Shown here piece after piece: positions 1-5,088 of a stretch of DNA of 6,283 nt; position 1 is the stretch's first letter, and each line of letters begins with the position of its first letter. The DNA is taken from positions 1-6,283 of the forward strand of contig DRMA01000197.1 in assembly GCA_011375245.1 (NCBI GenBank), given 5' to 3'. Both the position numbers and the translations under genes were made by a program. A model generated the notes under the pieces. The model did not search any database. It was not told the DNA's origin and was given only the letters and a program-made list of their open reading frames with translations. The stretch is from Thiothrix sp. (GTDB lineage: Bacteria; Pseudomonadota; Gammaproteobacteria; Thiotrichales; Thiotrichaceae).

Positions 1-416
1 ACCAGTTAGTTGCAATTGTTTCGCCAACGCATAAGCTAGCTAAGCGCAAGAAAGTGTCTTTAGCAGATATGATGAAATACCCTTTTGTTTGTCGTGAAGA
101 AGGCTCAGGAACACGCGAAGTTATTTCAGCGAAGCTAAAAGCAGCAGGATTGGATCGGCAATCATTGAAAAATACGATGGAGCTTGGCAGTCCTGAGGCT
201 GTGAAAGGCGCAGTAGAAGCTGATATGGGTGTTTCTATTTTATCAAGTGTCAGTGTTGCTAAAGAAATCAAATTAGGTACATTGGTCGCAATTCCTTTGT
301 CACCTAAAATAACACGCAATTTTTCCTTTGTTAGACAATCACATAAGTTCCGTGCACCTGCAATGGAAGAGTTATTAGAATTTGCCCGTGCTTATTGTAA
401 AGAAATTAAAACGTAA
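1..416 (+). CDS. LysR-type transcriptional regulator, C-terminal part (5' end outside window)
   Basis: The reading frame is open from base 3 to the TAA at 414-416 with no stop before the window edge, giving the last 137 residues of a protein whose family is normally about 300 residues. What is visible is the effector-binding domain. A strand of the form LVAIVSPTHKLA is followed by SLADMMKYPF and the motif REEGSGTRE, a hallmark of LysR regulators of the CysL/YeiE/CbbR-like group. ELGSPEAVKGAVEADMGVSI follows, the segment that leads back into the first subdomain. The N-terminal DNA-binding helix-turn-helix lies outside the window, so effector and target genes cannot be read. A GTG at 54 is in frame but is not the real start, because homology to the family continues upstream of it. 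The gene converges on rimI with only 44 bp between the stop codons. Family assignment is strong; the subgroup is a guess from motif wording. Confidence 0.9.
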   Translation, partial: QLVAIVSPTHKLAKRKKVSLADMMKYPFVCREEGSGTREVISAKLKAAGLDRQSLKNTMELGSPEAVKGAVEADMGVSILSSVSVAKEIKLGTLVAIPLSPKITRNFSFVRQSHKFRAPAMEELLEFARAYCKEIKT

Positions 417-449
417 CAAAAGGGCATAAAAAATAATATATTTTTTCTA

Positions 450-473
450 GTTGCGGAGCCTTAGCTTCGCAAC
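450..473. terminator. Possible shared hairpin between convergent LysR and rimI genes
   Basis: Arms of 9 bases at 450-458 and 465-473 (GTTGCGGAG and CTTCGCAAC, one G-U pair on the + strand) enclose a 6-base loop. The hairpin covers the rimI stop codon and follows the LysR stop by about 33 bp. Neither side has a good T-run directly after the stem; a T6 run at 441-446 lies before it on the + strand. It may limit read-through between the convergent genes, but it is not a textbook intrinsic terminator. Confidence 0.35.
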
Positions 474-970
474 TTAATCAACTTGATTTCCCCCTGTTGA
501 AAACGTCTTTTCATCACAATAGCATCTTCTCTACCCTTTCCATGGGGATAGTAATTTTTACGCACTCCAACCTTCTTGAAATTATTATTCAAATATAAAT
601 ATAGTGCTGCTTTATTGCTAGGTCTTACCTCAAGGAAACATGATGTTATACGCATGGCTTCACCTAGTTTTATGGCTTGTTTTAGTAAAGCAGTGCCTAG
701 TTTCATTCCTTGTTTTTTAGGATCAATACAAATGTTTAAGATATGCATTTCATTCGCTGCAATGGTGATAATTAAATAGCCCAATAAACTATTAGTATTT
801 GTTTGTTTTAATGACCAGCAGGAATAGCCTACCCGTAAACAATCGTTAAAAATCCCTTCTGTCCAAGGTTCTGGGTAAGCAATGACCTCAATCGCCATGA
901 TTTGTGGAATATCCGCTTGCGTCATAGGTAAGAGAGCAAGATGAGTGAGCTTAGGGTGTTGTATATGCAT
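461..970 (-). CDS. rimI: Ribosomal protein bS18 N-terminal alanine acetyltransferase RimI
   Basis: This 169-residue GNAT-fold enzyme transfers acetyl from acetyl-CoA to the N-terminal alanine of ribosomal protein S18 in the cytoplasm. The acetyl-CoA motif is DPKKQGMKLGTALL, with the Q/G-x-x-x-G loop at about residues 87-92. The catalytic pair of Salmonella RimI (Glu103, Tyr115) matches Glu114 in LEVRPSN and Tyr126 in LYLNNNF. The family's C-terminal NYYP...GREDAIVM block is present. I chose the ATG at 968-970. The open frame runs 28 codons further up to 1054, but homology starts only near MHIQHPK/MTQADIP, and the longer form would lie wholly inside the glycosylase gene. AGGA precedes the chosen start by about 12 bases. 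The gene overlaps the 3' end of the glycosylase gene by 20 bp, suggesting translational coupling. The basic tail after MKRRF is slightly longer than in E. coli RimI. Confidence 0.9.
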   Translation of the reverse strand: MHIQHPKLTHLALLPMTQADIPQIMAIEVIAYPEPWTEGIFNDCLRVGYSCWSLKQTNTNSLLGYLIITIAANEMHILNICIDPKKQGMKLGTALLKQAIKLGEAMRITSCFLEVRPSNKAALYLYLNNNFKKVGVRKNYYPHGKGREDAIVMKRRFQQGEIKLIKLRS

Positions 971-1871
971 CAGTAGATGGTTTCCTACGCTTGTTGATAG
1001 ATAATAGTTGCTCTTGTACTTGTTGAAGGTCTTTCCATGCTTTCGCTTTTGCACCCGTTTGGCGTAATAAGTAAGCGGGGTGATAGGTGGTAATAAGAGG
1101 AGTATTAGAGGGTTCCAATCTATGTATTTTGTTACGTAGCTGAGCCAATGAGTTAGTGGATCTTAATAGTTGTTGTGCTGCGACACGTCCCACTACAAGA
1201 ATAAGATCGGGTTGAATGAGTTTTATTTGTTGCTCAATAAAGCCATAACATTGTTTTAATTCTTTTTTATAGGGGGGGCGGTTATTAGGGGGGCGGCACT
1301 TAATAAGGTTAGTTAGATAAACATTTTGTGTTTTAATATTAATGGAATTCAACATATTTGTTAGTAATTGTGCTGTTTTCCCTGCAAATGGCAAGCCTTG
1401 TCGGTCTTCATCATCAGCAGGTGCATGACCAATGATCATTAGTGATGCATGATGATTTCCTTGACCAGTAATTGCTTGGTTACGTTCTTTTGCTAGTACA
1501 CATTGCTGGCATGTTGCCACAGTTGCTTTTAAATCTGACCAATCAAGTGTTGCATAATCAATAGGAACAGTTTGTGTTTCTGTTTTTGGAGACTTGGAAA
1601 AAGGGGGAGGATTTTTTGATGTCGGTTGTGCTGTTGGTTGAAAGCTAGGCTTTTTGGATATATTGGTTGTTAATTTGCTAACATTATGTGGTCCATTTTC
1701 TACGATTTTTCCTACGTTATCATGGTAAGAAGACTCATGGTTTTTATCACGTTGTTGCCAGACAGTAATGCCCATGGCTGATAAATAGATATGTCGTTGC
1801 TGCTGATTCATAGAAACACTGATGTTGTTACCATTAGCCGAAGAAGATGGGGAAGTGTTGACATAAGTCAT
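951..1871 (-). CDS. Family 4 uracil-DNA glycosylase (iron-sulfur type)
   Basis: The 306-residue protein matches family 4 uracil-DNA glycosylases, which remove uracil from DNA to start base-excision repair. Four cysteines expected to hold a 4Fe-4S cluster are in the right places: Cys121 and Cys124 (CxxC before VLAKERN), Cys192 in KCRPPNNRP and Cys208 in LKQCYGF. Active-site motif 1 is GHAPADDED at 148-156, followed by GLPFAGKTAQLL. The second motif is YHPAYLLR at 263-270. Residues 26-40 (RHIYLSAMGITVW) are a short N-terminal module seen in gammaproteobacterial members. They are joined to the core by a Ser/Thr/Pro/Lys-rich linker at about 45-103, probably disordered. The ATG at 1869-1871 has only a weak purine-rich stretch before it; Met21 is an alternative. 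The gene starts 40 bp after the leuA stop and overlaps rimI. Two G-runs (7 and 6 bases, 1272-1293) sit in codons next to Cys192. Confidence 0.92.
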   Translation of the reverse strand: MTYVNTSPSSSANGNNISVSMNQQQRHIYLSAMGITVWQQRDKNHESSYHDNVGKIVENGPHNVSKLTTNISKKPSFQPTAQPTSKNPPPFSKSPKTETQTVPIDYATLDWSDLKATVATCQQCVLAKERNQAITGQGNHHASLMIIGHAPADDEDRQGLPFAGKTAQLLTNMLNSINIKTQNVYLTNLIKCRPPNNRPPYKKELKQCYGFIEQQIKLIQPDLILVVGRVAAQQLLRSTNSLAQLRNKIHRLEPSNTPLITTYHPAYLLRQTGAKAKAWKDLQQVQEQLLSINKRRKPSTDAYTTP

Positions 1872-1911
1872 GTCAGCTTTTCTGTTTTCCCCACTTTTCT
1901 CGTTTCTTTAA

Positions 1912-3465
1912 CTATACACCATCATGGTCATATTGAGGATGTTGACGTTTAATAACAGTATGAAGTTTATTCAATGCATCAATATAAGATTTAGCAGAAG
2001 CAATAACAATATCGGTATGCGCACCATAGCCATAAACGATACGTTCATTAATTTGTAATTGTATTGTTACCTCGCCCTGAGCATCTGTGCCACGGGTAAT
2101 GTTATTTACGGAATATAATTTCAACTCTGCGCGTGACTGTACAATAGTTTCAATCGCCTTGAAAACAGCATCTACAGGTCCCCCCCCCTTGGATTTTGCT
2201 GTTTGTTCTTCACCAACCACTTTGATGGATACGGTTGCTTGAGGTGTTTCTCCTGTTTCAGAGCATACTTCTGAATAAACGAGTTCATAGATATCATCAA
2301 CGTTTGCATTCTTATTTTGTGAGACAAGAAGGGTTAAGTCTTCATCGAAAATCTCATGTTTACGATCTGCTAAGTTTTTAAAGCGGGCGAATGCTTGGTT
2401 TAATTCTTCGTCGGATTCAAATTCAACATTAAGTTCTTTTAAGCGTGTTTTAAAAGCATTTCTACCTGAATGTTTACCAAGTACAATTTTATTATCACTC
2501 CAACCGACATCTTGTGCCAACATGATCTCGTAGGTTTCCCGTGCCTTTAGTACACCATCTTGGTGAATGCCTGATTCATGAGCAAATGCATTTTTGCCGA
2601 CAATAGCCTTGTTGGGTTGCACAGGAAAACCAGTGATACGTGAGACAAGGCGTGATGCGGGTACAATATGCGTTGTATCAATACGTGTATCACAGCCAAA
2701 AACATCTTGTCGAGTGCGTACAGCCATAACTATTTCCTCTAGCGCTGCATTGCCTGCACGTTCACCTAAGCCGTTGATAGTACACTCCACTTGGCGTGCA
2801 CCATTTAATACTGCCGCTAATGAGTTGCTAACGGCTAAGCCAAGGTCATTGTGACAATGGGAGGAGAAAATAGCTTTGTCAGCATTGGGAATGGTTTCTA
2901 ATAAGTGGCGAATTAATGCACCAAATTGGTGGGGAAGGGTGTAACCAACTGTATCAGGGATGTTGATTGTTGTTGCCCCTGCATTAATCGTCGCTTCAAT
3001 AATGCGGCAAAGAAATTCAGGATTGGAGCGTCCCGCATCCTCAGCGGAGAATTCAATATTATCAGTATATTGACGAGCCTTTTTGACAGCACGAATCGCC
3101 ATTTCAACGACCTCATCAGGCTGCATGTTTAATTTTGCCTGCATATGGATGGGGGATGTAGCGATGAATGTATGGATGCGTGAAGAAGCTGCATTTTTAA
3201 GAGCTTCGCCAGCGACCTCAATGTCTTTATCCAAAGCACGTGAAAGGCCACAGATAGTGCTATCTTTAATGGTTTCAGCGATGGTTTTGACTGCTTTGAA
3301 ATCATCGGGGCTGGCAATTGGGAAGCCTGCTTCAATGACATCTACTTTTAGGTTTTCAAGCATTTTAGCAATGTACACTTTTTCATCAATGGTCATTGAT
3401 GCGCCAGGGCTTTGTTCGCCATCACGTAATGTCGTATCAAATATAATTAATTGATTTTGTGGCAT
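1912..3465 (-). CDS. leuA: 2-isopropylmalate synthase LeuA
   Basis: LeuA condenses acetyl-CoA with 2-oxoisovalerate to 2-isopropylmalate, the committed step of leucine biosynthesis. The 517 residues match the family's usual length (E. coli 523). The catalytic TIM barrel opens with FDTTLRDGEQSPG at 9-21; Asp10 and the HxH pair His203/His205 in SSHCHNDLGL are the expected metal ligands. NGLGERAGN at 231-239 and HESGIHQDG at 296-304 are further signature blocks. The C-terminal LeuA dimer domain, site of leucine feedback, spans about 395-507 and includes GGGPVDA. The full-length regulatory domain and the HTFIATSPIHMQ segment favour LeuA over citramalate or homocitrate synthase. GGAG ends 10 bases before the ATG at 3463-3465. 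The gene is downstream of pssA after a 353-bp spacer and heads a probable unit with the glycosylase gene and rimI. A run of nine C (nine G in the coding strand) at 2180-2188 encodes part of the GGG. Confidence 0.97.
   Translation of the reverse strand: MPQNQLIIFDTTLRDGEQSPGASMTIDEKVYIAKMLENLKVDVIEAGFPIASPDDFKAVKTIAETIKDSTICGLSRALDKDIEVAGEALKNAASSRIHTFIATSPIHMQAKLNMQPDEVVEMAIRAVKKARQYTDNIEFSAEDAGRSNPEFLCRIIEATINAGATTINIPDTVGYTLPHQFGALIRHLLETIPNADKAIFSSHCHNDLGLAVSNSLAAVLNGARQVECTINGLGERAGNAALEEIVMAVRTRQDVFGCDTRIDTTHIVPASRLVSRITGFPVQPNKAIVGKNAFAHESGIHQDGVLKARETYEIMLAQDVGWSDNKIVLGKHSGRNAFKTRLKELNVEFESDEELNQAFARFKNLADRKHEIFDEDLTLLVSQNKNANVDDIYELVYSEVCSETGETPQATVSIKVVGEEQTAKSKGGGPVDAVFKAIETIVQSRAELKLYSVNNITRGTDAQGEVTIQLQINERIVYGYGAHTDIVIASAKSYIDALNKLHTVIKRQHPQYDHDGV
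2180..2188 (-). repeat. G9 homopolymer inside leuA
   Basis: Nine consecutive C on the + strand read as AAG GGG GGG GGA in leuA, encoding Lys-Gly-Gly-Gly just before PVDA in the regulatory domain. A run of this length is a known type of hotspot for replication slippage. A one-base change would shift the frame near residue 428 and remove most of the leucine-binding domain. The reading frame is intact here. Confidence 0.9.
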
Positions 3466-3623
3466 GGGGTAATTACTCCATTTATGTCATTAGTAGTAAG
3501 AGTAAGGGGGCTTGTTAGTTTTGCACTCAATAATACTAACAACAAATAATTTCTATCATTCTAGCCAATTATGTCTAGAAAAAAGGGATAAAGTAAATGT
3601 GCGTTGTTCCTCGCCAGGAAATA

Positions 3624-3749
3624 TTAAAATGCCCAAACGGGCAGAAAGCGCAAGAGGAAAGAAAAAGACAAAAGGAGACCAGTAGAATAAGTATTCCAAA
3701 AAAAAGAATAATTTGTAGGACTTGAGTCGACCATGCTGTCTTTAGGCAT
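3624..3749 (-). CDS. Candidate 41-codon Leu-rich leader peptide upstream of leuA
   Basis: An ATG at 3747-3749 opens a 41-codon frame ending in TAA at 3624-3626. Its second half reads YSTGLLLSFSFLLRFLPVWA, with six Leu in fourteen codons using CTC, CTT, TTG and CTG. The TGLLL wording recalls the enterobacterial leu leader peptide. The frame runs through the hairpin at 3630-3643 and stops in its U-tract. Against it: no clear Shine-Dalgarno sequence, and the whole stretch is T-rich, so hydrophobic codons arise easily. A second frame over the same DNA (TTG start at 3773-3775, 66 codons) is rich in Ile/Leu/Val as well, which weakens the case for either. Treat as a hypothesis. Confidence 0.25.
   Translation of the reverse strand: MPKDSMVDSSPTNYSFFWNTYSTGLLLSFSFLLRFLPVWAF
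3626..3643 (-). terminator. Short hairpin with U-tract between pssA and leuA
   Basis: On the minus strand TGCCC-GTTT-GGGCA forms a 5-bp, mostly GC stem with a 4-base loop, followed by TTTTAATATTT. It lies 175 bp after the pssA stop and 160 bp before leuA. It could end pssA transcripts or act as an attenuator for leuA. The stem is short for an efficient terminator. Confidence 0.45.
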
Positions 3750-3818
3750 CGTTGTGATAGGATAGAGAGTCGCAACGATACACCATTTAAACACTTGTAT
3801 TCAAGCTAAATTTTTTTA

Positions 3819-4565
3819 CTATTCACGAGTATGCTGATCGTTGGTGCTTTTTTTACGCTTTAGTAGCCAAGCTAAAGGACCAGAGAGTGTATATAATAAA
3901 GCAGTAATAAAAAGAACTTTAGGAGGGTCAATCGCAGTAAGAGCAAAGATTAATGCCATTATAACAACAGCAGTATGAGGAACTTTATTTTTGATATTAA
4001 AATCTTTAAAGCTGCGAAACTTGATATTACTAACCATTAATAGAGCTGTACCTAGAGTAATTACTAAGCCAAGTATTTGTGTGCTTTCACCATCAATATT
4101 AAGATCATTAAATACCCATACCATACCGACCATCACCGCTGCGGCGGTTGGACTGGGTAAGCCAATAAAGTATTTTTTTTCATCAATATCTTGTGTGTTA
4201 AAGCGAGCTAATCGAATCGCAGCACAAGCAACATAGATAAAAGCAACCATCCAACCTAGTTTTCCCCATGAAATGCTAACTTCTTTCATGTGAATGAGCG
4301 CCCATAAGTAAATAATAAGCGCAGGTGCAAGACCAAATGAAACTAAGTCTGACAGACTATCATATTCCGCTCCAAATGCACTTTGGGCATTAACCATACG
4401 AGCAACACGCCCATCAAGTCCATCAAGAATCATTGCAACAAAAACAGCAATAGCAGCGACTTCAAAGCGGCTATTCATTGCTGCAAGAATGGCATAAAAG
4501 CCACAAAATAATGCGCCTGTTGTTAGTAGGTTGGGGAGAAAATAAACGCCTTTATAGGTTGTCAT
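3819..4565 (-). CDS. pssA: CDP-diacylglycerol-serine O-phosphatidyltransferase (phosphatidylserine synthase), type II
   Basis: This integral membrane enzyme joins CDP-diacylglycerol and serine to give phosphatidylserine, the precursor of phosphatidylethanolamine. With the chosen start it has 248 residues and about eight hydrophobic segments. The CDP-alcohol phosphotransferase signature is complete: DGLDGRVAR, eight residues, then G-AEY-D-SLS-D, with Asp48, Asp51, Asp69 and Asp73 as the expected metal and catalytic aspartates. GVYFLPNLLTTGALFCGFYA is the usual N-terminal block. I chose the ATG at 4563-4565 because family homology begins there, although no Shine-Dalgarno sequence is visible. 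The frame stays open for 64 codons upstream to an ATG at 4755-4757 that does have AAAGGG before it, but that extension reads straight through a strong terminator hairpin. pssA followed by leuA is, from memory, a familiar pairing in proteobacterial ilv-pssA-leuA clusters; the ilv genes are absent here and fnr lies upstream instead. Confidence 0.92.
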   Translation of the reverse strand: MTTYKGVYFLPNLLTTGALFCGFYAILAAMNSRFEVAAIAVFVAMILDGLDGRVARMVNAQSAFGAEYDSLSDLVSFGLAPALIIYLWALIHMKEVSISWGKLGWMVAFIYVACAAIRLARFNTQDIDEKKYFIGLPSPTAAAVMVGMVWVFNDLNIDGESTQILGLVITLGTALLMVSNIKFRSFKDFNIKNKVPHTAVVIMALIFALTAIDPPKVLFITALLYTLSGPLAWLLKRKKSTNDQHTRE

Positions 4566-4682
4566 GGCAATTAACTGTATTGTGTTAGGAAAAAGAGGAG
4601 TATTGTGCGAATTTATTATGCTAAAAATGGCGTAACATTCAATAAAAAGAACACAAAAGTTGAAAACGACACAGTATACGTT

Positions 4683-4704
4683 AAAAAAACGGGCACAAGG
4701 CCCG
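4683..4704 (-). terminator. Strong intrinsic terminator in the pssA 5' region
   Basis: The minus strand reads CGGGC-CTTGT-GCCCG followed by seven T. This is a 5-bp all-GC stem with a 5-base loop and a clean U7 tail. It is strand-specific, because the + strand has no T-run after the stem. It lies 118 bp upstream of the chosen pssA start and downstream of no protein gene on this strand, since fnr points the other way. It must therefore end either an independent small RNA or a pssA leader transcript. Confidence 0.8.
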
Positions 4705-4779
4705 CTCAAAAGATGACACTCTTTTTTTATTTTTATTAAAATCTTGTATACTTTCATACAAGCCCTTTAAGTGTCATGT
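4683..4779 (-). ncRNA. Candidate structured small RNA or pssA attenuator leader (about 97 nt)
   Basis: The minus strand carries nested complementarity that no gene explains. P1 pairs ATGACACT (4770-4777) with AGTGTCAT (4713-4720), eight perfect pairs. Inside it P2 pairs CTTGTAT (4756-4762) with ATACAAG (4743-4749), seven perfect pairs around a 6-base loop. An A-rich single strand (4721-4742) follows P2, and the terminator at 4683-4704 closes the unit. A -10-like TATTAT (4786-4791) lies 6-7 bases before the predicted 5' end at about 4779, but no good -35 is seen, so an activator may be needed. The order of structure, A-rich loop and U-tail resembles Hfq-dependent small RNAs. The location before pssA resembles an attenuator. 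I do not recognise it as a known family. Confidence 0.5.
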
Positions 4780-4785
4780 GCGCGT

Positions 4786-4791
4786 ATAATA
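4786..4791 (-). promoter_or_regulatory. Possible -10 element for the candidate RNA/pssA
   Basis: TATTAT on the minus strand ends six or seven bases before the first base of stem P1, which is the spacing expected between a -10 box and a start site. No -35 match lies 16-18 bases further upstream. The same bases read TATAAT on the + strand (4785-4790), but nothing downstream on that strand before fnr needs it. Confidence 0.35.
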
Positions 4792-4873
4792 CAGAAAGCA
4801 TGATGAATGTAGGTTTAACTAAGCCATTAAAATTATTAATTAAATATTAATATGAACTGAAAAAGAGGTATTC

Positions 4874-4887
4874 TTGATTATGGTCAT
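4874..4887. promoter_or_regulatory. Weak second FNR-like site
   Basis: TTGAT-TATG-GTCAT matches the FNR consensus TTGAT-N4-ATCAA at all five left bases and three of five right bases. Its centre is about 102 bp from the predicted start of the minus-strand RNA and about 208 bp from the fnr start codon. That is not a standard activating distance, so it may be chance in AT-rich DNA. Confidence 0.25.
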
Positions 4888-5036
4888 ATTTAGAGAGCAC
4901 TTTCTATTTTTTATGATGGGTAACGATTAATAACCTTATATAAAAAATGGGAACTAAATTGTTGTTTAACACTATTTTGAGGGATTTAACCTACTGTTTT
5001 AACCGTATATTAGAGTATTCTTAAATAAAATCAGAA

Positions 5037-5049
5037 AAGTAGTCTACTT
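5037..5049. repeat. Palindrome next to the FNR box
   Basis: AAGTAG-T-CTACTT is a perfect 6-base inverted repeat with a 1-base centre, ending three bases before the FNR box. It may be an operator for another regulator of fnr, or part of the promoter. No known family is assigned. Confidence 0.4.
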
Positions 5050-5052
5050 CGC

Positions 5053-5066
5053 TTGATATTTATCAT
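5053..5066. promoter_or_regulatory. FNR box upstream of fnr (autoregulation)
   Basis: TTGAT-ATTT-ATCAT matches the FNR/ANR consensus TTGAT-N4-ATCAA at nine of ten positions. It ends 22 bp before the fnr ATG, close to where the transcription start should be. A site there is more often repressive, as in negative autoregulation of E. coli fnr. The protein encoded next to it has the E-x-x-S-R recognition helix that reads this sequence. Confidence 0.8.
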
Positions 5067-5088
5067 TAATTTAAATAGTCTTGGGGGT

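Larger units (their letters stand above)
3466..3818 (-). other. 353-bp pssA-leuA spacer, candidate leuA leader
   Basis: No conserved protein is seen here. In the direction of leuA the spacer holds, in order: an inverted repeat with 7-base arms (ATCGTTG/CAACGAT at 3748-3754 and 3773-3779, 18-base loop); a very pyrimidine-rich stretch at about 3650-3710; a hairpin with a U-tract at 3626-3643; a weaker inverted repeat (TCTAG/CTAGA, 3560-3579); a 6-base inverted repeat (GTTAGT/ACTAAC); and the leuA ribosome site. I see no convincing paired -35/-10 promoter. pssA ends with tandem stops TAG TAA. The length and structure would fit an attenuated leader for leuA, but simple read-through from pssA is equally possible. 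Confidence 0.4.

Noticed and set aside
428..446. AT-only inverted repeat after the LysR gene (AAAAAATA/TATTTTTT)
   Set aside because: Only A-T pairs and low complexity; expected by chance in this composition and not a terminator.
478..488. ATCAA-C-TTGAT inside rimI as an FNR site
   Set aside because: Half-sites are in the wrong order and spacing, and the site is inside the 3' end of a gene.
971..1054. Longer RimI start giving 197 residues
   Set aside because: The extra 28 residues do not match RimI and lie entirely within the glycosylase gene.
2594..3454. Open frames on the + strand opposite leuA
   Set aside because: They are shadows of the leuA coding strand with no recognisable motifs or ribosome sites.
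3560..3579. TCTAG/CTAGA inverted repeat as terminator
   Set aside because: Only 5 bp, AT-rich, with the T-run before rather than after the stem on the minus strand.
3575..3775. 66-codon hydrophobic frame (TTG start) before leuA
   Set aside because: Non-standard start, no ribosome site, and its composition follows from a T-rich strand. It is mentioned only as an alternative to the Leu-rich ORF.
4785..4790. Perfect TATAAT on the + strand
   Set aside because: No -35 at a proper distance and no gene within 290 bp downstream that requires it; the minus-strand reading fits the RNA better.
5053..5088. TTG-initiated N-terminal extension of FNR
   Set aside because: The TTG is the first half-site of the FNR box and the added residues have no family match; the ATG at 5089 gives the expected length.
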